Source: Saccharothrix deserti (lineage in GTDB: Bacteria > Actinomycetota > Actinomycetes > Mycobacteriales > Pseudonocardiaceae). From it: a stretch of DNA of 64,000 nucleotides. Positions within the stretch are counted from its first letter, which is position 1. The number at the start of each line of letters is the position of its first letter. A program made the position numbers and the translations under genes. Below, piece after piece: positions 23,608 to 33,537 of the stretch. Where the stretch lies: NCBI RefSeq assembly GCF_009769385.1, contig NZ_VKAB01000017.1, positions 186,001-250,000 of the forward strand, in the 5' to 3' direction. Under the pieces are notes generated by a model. It saw nothing but the letters and a program-made list of their open reading frames with translations, was not told the origin of the DNA and made no database searches.

Positions 23608-23804
23608 AGGCGAAGGTCAACGGTCTGGAGCGGGAACTGGCCGACGGGTCGACCGTCGCGTCCGTGCTCGCGCTGCTGGACGCACCGCCCAGCGGGGTCG
23701 CGGTCGCGGTGGACGGCGAAGTCGTGCCGCGCGCGGCGTGGGGGACGACCGCGGTGCCCGAAGGCGCCGTGGTCGAGGTGCTGACCGCCGTGCAGGGAGG
23801 CTGA
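23604..23804 (+). CDS. thiS: sulfur carrier protein ThiS
   Basis: A 66-residue ubiquitin-like protein ending in the required Gly-Gly (VLTAVQGG), whose C terminus is adenylated and thiocarboxylated to carry sulfur to ThiG. GTG 23604 overlaps the thiO stop (GTGA). Size, terminal GG and position between thiO and thiG make the call secure. Confidence 0.95.
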   Translation: MKAKVNGLERELADGSTVASVLALLDAPPSGVAVAVDGEVVPRAAWGTTAVPEGAVVEVLTAVQGG

Positions 23805-23805
23805 C

Positions 23806-24561
23806 GTGGACGACCCCTTGGTGATCGCCGGACGCGAGTTCGGCTCGCGGCTGGTCATGGGCACGGGTGGCGCGGCGAACCTGTCGGTGCTGGAACGCGC
23901 CCTGGTCGCGTCCGGCACCGAGTTGACCACGGTCGCGATGCGCCGCCTGGACGCGTCCGGCGGCGGCGTGCTGGACCTCCTGGGCCGGCTGGGCATCTCC
24001 GCGCTGCCCAACACCGCCGGCTGCCGCACCGCCGCCGAGGCCGTGCTGACCGCGCGGCTGGCGCGGGAGGCGTTGGAGACGAACTGGGTGAAGCTGGAGG
24101 TCGTCGCGGACGACCAGACGCTGCTGCCGGACCCGGTGGAGTTGTTGGACGCGGCGGAGAAGCTGGTCGACGACGGGTTCGTGGTGCTGCCCTACACCTC
24201 CGACGACCCGGTGCTGGCGTTGCGGTTGGAGCAGATCGGCTGCGCCGCCGTGATGCCGCTGGGTTCGCCCATCGGGACGGGCCTGGGCATCCGGAACCCG
24301 CACAACATCGAGCTCATCGTGTCCCGCGCGTCGGTGCCGGTGGTCCTCGACGCGGGTGTCGGCACGGCGTCGGACGCGGCGTTGGCGATGGAGCTGGGCT
24401 GTTCGGCCGTGCTGCTGGCGACGGCGGTGACGAGGGCGCAGGACCCGGAGCGGATGGCGGCGGCCATGCGCGCCGGTGTCGAGGCGGGCCGGCTGGCGCG
24501 GCTGGCGGGACGGATCCCGAAGCGGTTCTGGGCGCATGCGTCGAGTCCGGCCGTGGGGTGA
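23806..24561 (+). CDS. thiG: thiazole synthase
   Basis: A 251-residue TIM-barrel enzyme that forms the thiazole phosphate from deoxyxylulose phosphate, dehydroglycine and ThiS thiocarboxylate. Visible are LVMGTGGAANL, NTAGCRTAAEAVLTARLARE, the Schiff-base Lys region NWVKLEVVAD, PLGSPIGTGLGI and DAGVGTASDAALAMELG. GTG 23806 lies one base after thiS, so the genes are coupled. A thiF gene is not in this window. Confidence 0.96.
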   Translation: MDDPLVIAGREFGSRLVMGTGGAANLSVLERALVASGTELTTVAMRRLDASGGGVLDLLGRLGISALPNTAGCRTAAEAVLTARLAREALETNWVKLEVVADDQTLLPDPVELLDAAEKLVDDGFVVLPYTSDDPVLALRLEQIGCAAVMPLGSPIGTGLGIRNPHNIELIVSRASVPVVLDAGVGTASDAALAMELGCSAVLLATAVTRAQDPERMAAAMRAGVEAGRLARLAGRIPKRFWAHASSPAVG

Positions 24562-24618
24562 TTGCCGGACACGGCATGATGGACGCTCATCGTGTCCGTC
24601 TGCCCGAGGAGGAGTGCC

Positions 24619-25050
24619 GTGACGGCCGACCAGGTCGAGGACGCCACCGCCCGGCTGTACCTCGCGATCGGCAGGCTATCCCGGCTGCTGCGGCGCACCG
24701 GGTCACCCGGGCTGGGGCCGGGCGCGGTGTCCGCGCTGGCCACGTTGGCGCGGTGCGGTCCGATGCGGTTGGGCGACCTCGCCGGCAAGGAGGGCGTCGC
24801 CCCGCCGACCCTGTCGCGGATCGTGGCCGCCCTGGTGGAGGCCGGGTACGTGCGGCGTGAGCCGGACCCGCAGGACGGGCGGGCCTGGCTGGCGACGCCC
24901 ACGCCGGAGGGCGTGACGATGGTGTCCGGTGTCCGCTCTGCCCGGGTGCGCGAGTTGCAGCGGCGCATCGAGGAGCTGACGCCGGAACACCGGGACGCCC
25001 TGGTGAACGCCCTGCCGGCGTTGGAGGAACTGGTCGGCGAGACGACCTGA
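24619..25050 (+). CDS. MarR-family transcriptional regulator
   Basis: A 143-residue winged-helix protein. The recognition segment GVAPPTLSRIVAALVEAGYVRREPDPQDGRAWLATPT shows the MarR wing with the DxRxxxxxxT pattern. GTG 24619 is chosen because GAGGAGGAG lies just upstream; GTG 24592 would add nine residues. Dimeric cytoplasmic repressor responding to a small molecule. No divergent partner; next to it lie only remnants, so its target may have been lost or lie elsewhere. It is an accessory insertion relative to the thiG-thiD order in mycobacteria. Confidence 0.85.
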   Translation: MTADQVEDATARLYLAIGRLSRLLRRTGSPGLGPGAVSALATLARCGPMRLGDLAGKEGVAPPTLSRIVAALVEAGYVRREPDPQDGRAWLATPTPEGVTMVSGVRSARVRELQRRIEELTPEHRDALVNALPALEELVGETT

Positions 25051-25087
25051 CGCCGGCGTTCGGCCTCCGCACCGCGTCGTCGGCGCT

Positions 25088-25447
25088 TCAGGCCAGGTCG
25101 GACTCGTCCCAGATCCGCAGCACGCCGTCGTTCCCGGACGTGACGAGCACCCGACGCCCGTCGATGTCCGCCGACCCCAGCGCCGTGACGTCGTGCCCGC
25201 GCGTGTCGACGTGGCCGGCCTCGGTCCCGTCGGCGGCGTCCCACACCTTGACTCCCGACCCGCCCGCGATGATCAGCGTGCGGCCACCCACCCGCGTCCC
25301 GCCCAGGCAGCGCAGCCCACCCATGTCACCGAGCACCGCGGACGTGCCGTCCGGCGACCAGATCCGCACCTTCTCGGAATACTGCTGAGCGGTGACGAAG
25401 GCGCCGTCGACGGTGATCACGTCAGCGGTGATCAGCCAAGCGAGCAC
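25088..25447 (-). pseudogene. WD40-repeat protein fragment
   Basis: About 119 codons encode three blades of a WD40 propeller, each ending in a typical tetrad-like strand: VRIWSPDG, VKVWDAADG, LRIWDESD, with GHDVTALGSADIDGRRVLVTSGNDG between. Full propellers need seven blades, and actinobacterial WD proteins are several hundred residues long. The fragment has no obvious ribosome site and its start overlaps another remnant in a different frame. It looks like the surviving 3' end of a larger gene. Confidence 0.7.
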
Positions 25448-25715
25448 GACGGCCCCGAACGCGCCGACCGTGTTGCTCGTCCTCGGGCAGGTACGTGGTC
25501 AGACCCTCGGCGGCGGCGACCACCGGCCGGCGCATCGCCACGCCCGCCGCCGCGGACGCGTTGATGCCCGCGCGGCGGAAGTCGTACTCGATCCGCGACA
25601 CGGCGCCGAGAGCCGCCGTGTCACCGAGGACCGGGTGCTGCGCGCGGGCGTCGAGCGCCCGCGCGTACAGCGTCGCCGACATCGTCTCCGGGGCGCCGGT
25701 CAGGTCGACCTCCAC
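25422..25715 (-). pseudogene. remnant of a leucine-carboxyl-methyltransferase-family (SAM) gene
   Basis: The frame from GTG 25715 begins like the LCM/PPM family: VDLTGAPETMSATLYARALDARAQHPVLGDTAALG, then RIEYDFRRAG. After about 60 codons it jumps to RPVVAAAEGLTTYLPEDEQ, a motif normally more than 100 residues further on, and then to meaningless sequence. The SAM-binding centre is missing, so the gene has an internal deletion and lost its 3' end, where the WD40 fragment begins. Confidence 0.72.
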
Positions 25716-25725
25716 CCCACCGAAG

Positions 25726-26529
25726 CTAGCCCTCCAACCGCCACAAAGGCGACACCGGACCGACCCCGCCTCCCAACGGGTACGCGGCGGCCACCGAACG
25801 GACGATGAAGTCCTTGCCGAACCGCACCGCCGCCGGCACGTCCGCACCCCGCGCCAGCTGCGACGCGATCGCCGACGCGAGCGTGTCGCCACTGCCGTGG
25901 GTGTGCTTCACGTCGTACCGCGGCCCGAGGAACTCGACGAACTCCGCGCCGTCGTACAGCACGTCCAGGCACTCCGGGTCGTCCCACAGGTGCCCGCCCT
26001 TCACCAGCACCCACTCCGGGCCCATCGCGTGCAGCGCCTCGGCGGCTTTCCGCTGGTCCGCACGGCTGCGCACGTCGATACCGGTGAGCAGCCGCACCTC
26101 GTCCAGGTTCGGCGTGACCAGCGTCGCCCGCGGGAACAGCAACGACCGCAACGCGTCCAGCGCGTCATCGGCCAGCAGCTGGTTCCCGTGCATCGACGCC
26201 GCCACCGGGTCGACCACGAACGGTCCGATGTGGACCCGGTCGACCGCCGCCGCGACGGCCTCGATGATCGCCGCCGACGCCAGCATCCCCGTCTTCGCCG
26301 CGTCCACCCCGATGTCCGCGGCCACCGCCTCGATCTGCGCCGCCACCACGTCCGGCGGGATCTCGGTGTACCCGGTGACGCCCAGCGAGTTCTGCACGGT
26401 CACCGCCGTGACCGCCGTCATCCCGTGCACACCGCACGCGAACAACGTCCGCAGATCGGCCTGCAGGCCCGCACCACCGCCGGAATCCGATCCGGCGATG
26501 GTGAGGACCCTCGGTGGCGTGGACGCCAT
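25726..26529 (-). CDS. thiD: hydroxymethylpyrimidine/phosphomethylpyrimidine kinase
   Basis: A 267-residue ribokinase-fold enzyme that phosphorylates HMP and HMP-phosphate for thiamine synthesis. Motifs are VLTIAGSDSGGGAGLQADLRT at the N terminus, FVVDPVAAS, TPNLDEVRLLTG and the catalytic GSGDTLASAIAS, in which the usual Cys/Asp pair of the anion hole is present as G-S-G-D. ATG 26529 has GGGGGGTGG five bases upstream; ATG 26544 overlaps the thiC stop and is a possible alternative. Cotranscribed behind thiC and its riboswitch. Confidence 0.94.
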   Translation of the reverse strand: MASTPPRVLTIAGSDSGGGAGLQADLRTLFACGVHGMTAVTAVTVQNSLGVTGYTEIPPDVVAAQIEAVAADIGVDAAKTGMLASAAIIEAVAAAVDRVHIGPFVVDPVAASMHGNQLLADDALDALRSLLFPRATLVTPNLDEVRLLTGIDVRSRADQRKAAEALHAMGPEWVLVKGGHLWDDPECLDVLYDGAEFVEFLGPRYDVKHTHGSGDTLASAIASQLARGADVPAAVRFGKDFIVRSVAAAYPLGGGVGPVSPLWRLEG

Positions 26530-26543
26530 CAGTCCACCCCCCA

Positions 26544-28193
<1,650 letters not shown>

Positions 28194-28197
28194 GACA

Positions 28198-28304
28198 TTC
28201 CTCCCTACGCCGGCATTACCCGGTCAGGTTCAGGCGGTCGGCGGCACCGGAGCCCCTGGCCCCAGCCGCCCTCTCAGCCCGCTGTGGCGCGAGCTCCCGC
28301 GTGT
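28198..28304 (-). ncRNA. TPP riboswitch controlling thiC-thiD
   Basis: Read on the minus strand: GCGGGAGCTCGCGCC, then GCGGGCTGAGAGGGCGG, and at the 3' end CGCCTGAACCTGACCGGGTAATGCCGGCG and GTAGGGAGG just before thiC. These are the conserved THI-box segments. P3 is longer than in the thiO copy. The AGGGAGG is probably the thiC ribosome site, so translational control is expected. Confidence 0.95.
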
Positions 28305-28413
28305 GTTGAGTTGTCAGTGTGTGTTGAGCTGTCGGCCTGACCATAGCCACGGCCCGGTGTCGATGCCAAGGTGCGGATGCCAACCGCCACCGTTTGCGCG
28401 TACCTTTCTCCGC

Positions 28414-29175
28414 GTGGCTGATCACCGGCCGTTCCCGCCCGGCGCCCGGCGCGTGGCACGCCCCGCCGCGGTCTCGCCGTGCCCGTCGTGCGGCGACCTG
28501 GCGGGGCGCGGCTACCCCGGGTGCCGGTTCTGCGCCGAGCTGGTCGACCAGTACTGGCTGCTCGACTGGCAGGTGCTGCTGGCCGCCGAACAGCTCGCCG
28601 AAGGCGGCGCGGGGGAGCGTGAGCTGGCCGAACTCGTGCTGGCCGACGAGGTCGGGCTGCACCCGTGGACGTGCACCGACTGGGCCATGAGCCTGCTCGC
28701 GTGCTCCCAGTGCGGCGAGGAACTGGGCACCGGACCGGTGGACTGCGTCAGGTGCGCCATGGCCGACGGCCTGCGCTGGTCGTGGGACCACGCCGGGTTC
28801 CCGTCGTCCATCACGGCGGGCGAACACGCGCTGCGGGTGGCCCGCGCGACCCTGCGCGCACCGCACCGACGACGTGCGGCGGTCGTCCGCGCGTGGCGTC
28901 TGCTGCTGCCGTTCCTGCTGGTGGGGGAGCTGCCGACGGTCGGCCAGGTGCAGCGCATCCGGGCCTCCGTCCTCGCCGGCGCCTACCCCGAACTGGCGGG
29001 CTGCACCACCCACGTCGAGCTGGCGTCGTTCCCCGAACTGCCCTGGCGGCGGCCCGAGGGCTCAACGCGCGTCGAACACCAGGCGAAGCCCCGACGCGAC
29101 GAGGACGCCACCGGAGACACGCTCCAGGACCCGACGCGCACCGCCTCGGACGAGCCGGCCACGGACCCGGTCTAG
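28414..29175 (+). CDS. hypothetical protein with two zinc-ribbon-like cysteine clusters
   Basis: A 253-residue protein I do not recognise. The N-terminal half has two treble-clef/ribbon-like clusters: CPSCGDLAGRGYPGCRFC and CSQCGEELGTGPVDCVRC, each CxxC-x10-12-CxxC, suggesting two bound Zn ions. Between them lie Trp-rich helices (WLLDWQVLLAAEQLAEG). The C-terminal third is a helical Arg-rich segment and then a charged tail. GTG 28414 lacks an evident ribosome site; start uncertain. Between thiC and def, where mycobacteria have small unrelated genes. No signal or membrane segment. Confidence 0.6.
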   Translation: MADHRPFPPGARRVARPAAVSPCPSCGDLAGRGYPGCRFCAELVDQYWLLDWQVLLAAEQLAEGGAGERELAELVLADEVGLHPWTCTDWAMSLLACSQCGEELGTGPVDCVRCAMADGLRWSWDHAGFPSSITAGEHALRVARATLRAPHRRRAAVVRAWRLLLPFLLVGELPTVGQVQRIRASVLAGAYPELAGCTTHVELASFPELPWRRPEGSTRVEHQAKPRRDEDATGDTLQDPTRTASDEPATDPV

Positions 29176-29217
29176 CACGCCGACCAGCACCAGGTCGGCG
29201 GCCGTCCACCCGGTCGG

Positions 29218-29262
29218 CCCGCCGACACCGACACCGACACCGGCACCGACACCGGCACCGGC
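29218..29262. repeat. hexanucleotide repeat between convergent genes
   Basis: About seven copies of CACCGA/CACCGG in a row in the 90-bp gap before the def stop. Looks like a slippage-prone microsatellite. Confidence 0.75.
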
Positions 29263-29267
29263 CGGGG

Positions 29268-29855
29268 CTACTCGTCCTCGTCGTCGTCCGCGAACGGGTC
29301 CTCGGAGGTCGCCGGGTCCCACGACAGGCCGGGCACACCCCAGCCGTTGGACTTCAGCATCTTCCGCGCCGCCCGCTTGTGCCGCCCCACCAGCCGGTCC
29401 AGGTAGATGAACCCGTCGAGATGATCGGTCTCGTGCTGGAGGCACCGCGCGAAGAACCCGGTCCCCTCGACCTCGACCGGCTTGCCGTCACCGTCGGAAC
29501 CGGTCACCTTCGCCCACGACGCCCGCCCCGTCGGGTACGACTCGCCCGGCGCGGACAGGCAGCCCTCGTAATCGTCGTCCGGATCCGGCATGCCCAGCGG
29601 CACCTCGGACGTCTCCAACGTCGGGTTCACCACCACACCCCGGTGCCGCACACCCTCGTCGTCCGGGCAGTCGTAGACGAACAACCGCAGGTCGACCCCG
29701 ATCTGGTTGGCCGCCAGCCCCACACCGTGCGCCGCCGCCATCGTCTCGTACATGTCGTCGATCAGGGCGCGCAGCGCGTCGTCGAACACCTCGACCGGGC
29801 GGGTCGGGTTGTGGAGCACGGGATCTCCGGCGATCCGGATCGGGTGAACTGCCAT
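29268..29855 (-). CDS. def: peptide deformylase
   Basis: A 195-residue metalloenzyme that removes formyl from nascent N-terminal Met. The three motifs are GVGLAANQIG, EGCLSAPG (metal Cys) and QHETDHLDG (metal His residues and catalytic Glu). The C-terminal tail after about residue 170 is acidic (DPFADDDEDE). As in M. tuberculosis (Rv0429c) it is divergent from a DUF3263 gene and a LytR_C gene. Confidence 0.96.
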   Translation of the reverse strand: MAVHPIRIAGDPVLHNPTRPVEVFDDALRALIDDMYETMAAAHGVGLAANQIGVDLRLFVYDCPDDEGVRHRGVVVNPTLETSEVPLGMPDPDDDYEGCLSAPGESYPTGRASWAKVTGSDGDGKPVEVEGTGFFARCLQHETDHLDGFIYLDRLVGRHKRAARKMLKSNGWGVPGLSWDPATSEDPFADDDEDE

Positions 29856-29966
29856 GGCGTCCAGCCTATCGGCGCGTCGATCCGGACGCGCCGACCGATG
29901 AGCCGACCCTCGCGAAGATCACGTGATGTAATGGCACCCACGCACGGGACACGGCTGAGGAGCCAG

Positions 29967-30263
29967 ATGGACGCCGCAGAGGCACTGGCGCCGGCGGAGG
30001 GGCCGGACGACGGTTTGAGCGACCGGGAGCGCGAGATCCTGGCCTTCGAACGCCAGTGGTGGAAGTACGCGGGTGCGAAGGAACAGGCCGTCAAAGAACT
30101 GTTCGACATGTCCGCGACGCGGTACTACCAGCTGCTCAACGCGTTGATCGAGAAGGAAGAGGCGTTGGCCGCCGATCCGATGTTGATCAAGAGACTGCGC
30201 AGGTCCCGCTCCGGCAGGCAACGCGCCCGCGCGGCGAAGCGGCTGGGCGTCGAGCGCCGATGA
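29967..30263 (+). CDS. DUF3263 protein
   Basis: A 98-residue basic protein. LSDREREILAFERQWWKYAGAKEQAVKELFDMSATRYYQLLNALI is the DUF3263 core, which reads like a helix-turn-helix of sigma-4 type, so DNA binding is plausible. It corresponds to Rv0430. ATG 29967 has GCTGAGGA upstream. The stop overlaps the ATG of the LytR_C gene, so the two are coupled. Function not established. Confidence 0.85.
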   Translation: MDAAEALAPAEGPDDGLSDREREILAFERQWWKYAGAKEQAVKELFDMSATRYYQLLNALIEKEEALAADPMLIKRLRRSRSGRQRARAAKRLGVERR

Positions 30264-30877
30264 CGAATCCGGAACAGCCGGCGGGCCCCGCGCACCCGGC
30301 ACGCGCCCTGGGCTACGCGCTGATCGGCGTGGCCGTCATCGCCCTCGTGATCGGCTTGGTCAGCCTGTTCATCGGCGGCCCGGACGACGACCAGCCCACC
30401 GCCCAGCCGACCACGCCGTCCACCACCTCGGACACCTCGTCGGCGACCGGCGATCCGACGACCCCGTCCCCCGCGCCGTCCGAGACGTCCCCGACCACGG
30501 GCGCGCCCACGACGACGACCGGCAACCCGGGCGCGACCACCACGACCACCCCGCCACCACCGGTGACCACGACCCAGAAGCCCCCGGTGCGCGTCTACAA
30601 CAACAGCACCACCCAGGGCCTGGCCGGTCGCGCGTCGGACGACGTGGAACGAGCCGGTTGGCAGGTCGCCGAAAAGGGCAACTACTCGCAGGGCCTCATC
30701 CCGACCACCACGGTCTACTACCGGCCGGGCACCGACGAGGAAGCCTCCGCCCGCGAACTCGCGCAGATCCTCAACGCCCGGGTGGAAGCCCGCTTCGACG
30801 GCATCCAGGACGCGCACGCGGGCATCATCGTGATCGTCACCAACGACTACAAGGGCCCCTCACCCAAGGGCTCCTGA
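30260..30877 (+). CDS. LytR_C-domain membrane protein (VirR/Rv0431-like)
   Basis: A 205-residue protein with a short cytoplasmic N terminus, one membrane helix (LGYALIGVAVIALVIGLVSLFI, residues about 17-38), a 65-residue Thr/Pro/Ser-rich extracytoplasmic linker and a C-terminal LytR_C domain (VRVYNNSTTQGLAGRASDDVERAGW). The gene order def / DUF3263 / this gene equals Rv0429c-Rv0431; Rv0431 (VirR) acts in envelope stability and vesicle release. I infer a similar scaffold role at the cell wall. ATG overlaps the upstream stop. A hairpin follows. Confidence 0.82.
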   Translation: MTNPEQPAGPAHPARALGYALIGVAVIALVIGLVSLFIGGPDDDQPTAQPTTPSTTSDTSSATGDPTTPSPAPSETSPTTGAPTTTTGNPGATTTTTPPPPVTTTQKPPVRVYNNSTTQGLAGRASDDVERAGWQVAEKGNYSQGLIPTTTVYYRPGTDEEASARELAQILNARVEARFDGIQDAHAGIIVIVTNDYKGPSPKGS

Positions 30878-30881
30878 CCCT

Positions 30882-30916
30882 CCCGCACGGTCACCCGTGC
30901 GGGGTGACCGTGCGGG
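30882..30916. terminator. hairpin between convergent LytR_C and AAA genes
   Basis: CCCGCACGGTCACCC (30882-30896) pairs perfectly with GGGTGACCGTGCGGG (30902-30916) over GTGCG. It ends 8 bp before the AAA stop; likely serves both genes. Confidence 0.85.
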
Positions 30917-30923
30917 ACCACGG

Positions 30924-33257
30924 TCACCGTTCGCGGGACTTGGCGTAGGCGGCGAGGGTCGCGAGCTGCACCGGGTCCAACGAGGGCCGGACGGCCGCAC
31001 GCGCCGAGGCGAGGTGGGCACCCGTCACCTCCGCCGCCGCCAACGACTCCCGCATCGCCGTCAACGCGGCCTCGCGGATCAACGCCGCGCAGTCCGCCGC
31101 CGAATACCCGTCCAACTCCTCGGCCAACGCACCGAGATCCACATCCGACGCCAACGGCGTGTTCCGGGACGACGCCCGCAGGATCTCCGCCCGCGCCTCG
31201 GCGTCCGGCGGCGGCACGTACACCAGCCGCTCCAACCGGCCGGGCCGCAGCAACGCCGGGTCCACGAGCTCGGGCCGGTTCGTCGCGCCCAGCACGATCA
31301 CGTCACGCAGCGGCTCGACCCCGTCCAACTCGGTCAGCAGAGCAGCCACCACCCGATCGGACACACCGGAATCGGACGACTGCCCGCGCCGGGGCGCCAA
31401 CGCGTCGACCTCGTCCAGGAACACCATCGCGGGCGCGGCCTCGGCGGCACGTCGGAACAACTCGCGAACCGCCCGCTCGGACTCGCCGACGAACTTGTCC
31501 ATCAGCTCCGCGCCCTTGACCGACAACACGTTCAGCCGCCCGGACCCGGCCAACGCCCGCACCAGGAACGTCTTACCGCACCCCGGCGGCCCGTACAGCA
31601 GCAACCCGCGCGGCGGCGCGACACCCAGGCGGGCGAAGGAATCCGGGTACTGCAGCGGCCACAACGCGGCCTCGGTCAACGCCTGCTTGACCTCGACCAT
31701 GTCGCCGACGTCGTCCAACGTCAGGCCACCGGTCCGCAAAGTGTCCGAAGTGGACATCGAGATCGGTCGGACGACCTCCAACGCGCCCAACAGGTCCGCC
31801 TGCCCGACACGGGGCTCGTCCACGTCCCGCTGCCGCAAAGCCGCCCGGACCGCCGCCTCCCGCCGCAACGCCACCAGATCCGCCACGACGAACCCGGGCG
31901 TCCGATCCGCGACCGCACCCAGGTCCACATCGGACTCCACCGGCACGTCCCGCAGCAGAACCCGCAGCAATTCGGTCCGCCCGCCGCCGTCGGGCAACGG
32001 CAGCACCAGCTCCCGATCCACCAACTCCGGCACCCGGAGCCTCGGGTCGATGGCCTCCGGATGCGCGCTGGTGACCACCAACGCGACCCCGTCGGGCCGC
32101 CCGCGCAACGCGTCCAACACCACCGTCGCCACCGGCGGAGGCGTGGCTGCCGGCAACAGGGCCTCGACGTCGGTCAACAACAACACCGCCGGCGCCTGTG
32201 CCTGCGCCGAAGCCAGCGCGTCCGCCACCCGCTGCGCCGCCGCGTTCGCCTCCAACACCGCGATGCTGGGCGCCGCAACCTCCACGACCGCCGCCTTGGC
32301 CCCGTGCGCGACGGCCCGCACGAACGTCGTCTTGCCAACCCCCTCGGGCCCGCTCACCAGCGCCGCCAACCGCGCCGTAGCACCGAGCCGGGCCAGCAAC
32401 TCGGGGTGGCTGAACGTCAGGTCCAGCCACTCCGCCAGCCGCTTCGCAGCCTCCTGCTGCCCCACCAGATCCGCGACCGGCACAGCGGGCACGACCCGCG
32501 CCACAGCCTCGACCGCCGCCACCGACGACCCACCACCCACGCCGGCCGCCCCCGCCGAAACCACACCGCCCGAACCCGAGCCCGCCGCACCAGGCGCACC
32601 CAAACCCGCCGCACCAGGCGCACCGGCCGCACCCGAACCCGCCGCACCCCCGCGCGCCGAACCCCCACCCGCCACGACCGCGGGCGCGTCACCGGTGCGC
32701 GGACCGTCACGCCAGCCGACCACCGTCGACGGCTGCACGGCCACCGGCCCACCGGCGGGGTCGGCGGCCGTGATCGTCAGCAGCTCGTTGGTCCACGTCA
32801 TGCCGATCGCGTTGGACAGCTTCCGCCGCGTGGCGCTCACGTCCGCGCCGGGCGGCGGTGCCAGGTCCTGCGGCAGCAGCGACACCGCGTCGCCGACGGT
32901 CAGCACCTTGCCGGTCAGCGCCATGCGCAGCGTCTCGGGCGTCAGCGACGTGCTCGCCAACCGCGACCCGGCCACCGTCACCGTGCGGGCGGCGGCGACG
33001 TCGACCGGGGCCACCACCACCTCCGCGCCTTCCACCACGCCGAGGTTCGACAGCGTCACGTCGTCCACGAACACCACGCCGGGCGCGCCGTCGCCGGCCG
33101 TCGCGGCGGCCAGTGCGGCGCTCACCCGTGCGCCCGTCAGGCGCACCGCGTCCCACGCACGCAGGCCCAGCGCGTCCAGCACCTCCGGGTGCAGGCGCAC
33201 CACCCCGCGCCGGGTGTCCAGGGCCGAGGGGGACAGGCGGGCGGTCAGGGTGATCAC
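30924..33257 (-). CDS. Cdc48/VCP-like double AAA ATPase
   Basis: A 777-residue protein. Residues 1-190 resemble the double-psi beta-barrel N domain of Cdc48; a Gly/Ala linker of about 50 residues follows; then two AAA modules. D1 has Walker A SGPEGVGKTT but a Walker B VLLLTDVEALL in which the usual Asp-Glu is Asp-Val-Glu, and it lacks obvious arginine fingers. D2 is complete: YGPPGCGKT, MVFLDEVDALAP, GATNRPELVDPALLRPGRL. It is the counterpart of M. tuberculosis Rv0435c, next to pssA and psd in the same order. Probably an unfoldase or segregase of unknown clients; D2 should be the main motor. Confidence 0.88.
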   Translation of the reverse strand: MITLTARLSPSALDTRRGVVRLHPEVLDALGLRAWDAVRLTGARVSAALAAATAGDGAPGVVFVDDVTLSNLGVVEGAEVVVAPVDVAAARTVTVAGSRLASTSLTPETLRMALTGKVLTVGDAVSLLPQDLAPPPGADVSATRRKLSNAIGMTWTNELLTITAADPAGGPVAVQPSTVVGWRDGPRTGDAPAVVAGGGSARGGAAGSGAAGAPGAAGLGAPGAAGSGSGGVVSAGAAGVGGGSSVAAVEAVARVVPAVPVADLVGQQEAAKRLAEWLDLTFSHPELLARLGATARLAALVSGPEGVGKTTFVRAVAHGAKAAVVEVAAPSIAVLEANAAAQRVADALASAQAQAPAVLLLTDVEALLPAATPPPVATVVLDALRGRPDGVALVVTSAHPEAIDPRLRVPELVDRELVLPLPDGGGRTELLRVLLRDVPVESDVDLGAVADRTPGFVVADLVALRREAAVRAALRQRDVDEPRVGQADLLGALEVVRPISMSTSDTLRTGGLTLDDVGDMVEVKQALTEAALWPLQYPDSFARLGVAPPRGLLLYGPPGCGKTFLVRALAGSGRLNVLSVKGAELMDKFVGESERAVRELFRRAAEAAPAMVFLDEVDALAPRRGQSSDSGVSDRVVAALLTELDGVEPLRDVIVLGATNRPELVDPALLRPGRLERLVYVPPPDAEARAEILRASSRNTPLASDVDLGALAEELDGYSAADCAALIREAALTAMRESLAAAEVTGAHLASARAAVRPSLDPVQLATLAAYAKSRER

Positions 33258-33302
33258 GGCGTCGAGCGTAGTGGGGGTCAGCGTGGTTCGGCGGGTGTGG
33301 TC

Positions 33303-33355
33303 GGGGCGGGTGTGGGGTGTGGGGTGTGGTCGGGGTGGGTGGGGCGGGGGTTGGG
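33303..33355 (+). other. G-rich tract (possible G-quadruplex) upstream of the AAA gene
   Basis: Runs of three to five G occur about ten times in 53 bp on the plus strand, as in GGGGTGGGTGGGGCGGGGG. On the transcribed minus strand the AAA mRNA leader would be C-rich here. No coding sense in any frame. Part of a 259-bp gap between pssA and the AAA gene. Confidence 0.6.
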
Positions 33356-33395
33356 TGCGGTCCTCGTTGTTCCAACCGACGTTTCACATCGGAAA

Positions 33396-33411
33396 TAACA
33401 GCGTTTCCGTA
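33396..33411 (-). promoter_or_regulatory. shared upstream motif, AAA gene copy
   Basis: On the minus strand TACGGAAACGCTGTTA. A near copy (TACGGAAACACCGTTA, 14 of 16) lies upstream of the phosphodiesterase gene at 40980. Both are followed in the gene direction by a GGTT element and a C-rich leader. Candidate promoter or operator. Confidence 0.45.
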
Positions 33412-33477
33412 CTTGATCGGGCGATGATCACCCGATCGTGTATCCCGTTCTCAAGTAAAAGTGCAGGTCAGACACAG

Positions 33478-33537
33478 TGTAGAAGATCATGGGCAGTCGT
33501 GCCGGCGTGCAGAAGATCAAGGCCGGTCGTGCCGGCG
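33478..33537. repeat. 30-bp imperfect tandem duplication at the pssA stop
   Basis: Copies 33478-33507 and 33508-33537 share 26 of 30 bases (AGAAGATCA ... CGTGCCGGCG). The second copy contains the pssA stop codon and its last residues; the first copy lies outside the gene. Confidence 0.8.

Noticed and set aside
33303..33355. Origin or iteron-like region in the G-rich tract
   Set aside because: No DnaA boxes, AT-rich unwinding element or replication genes nearby.
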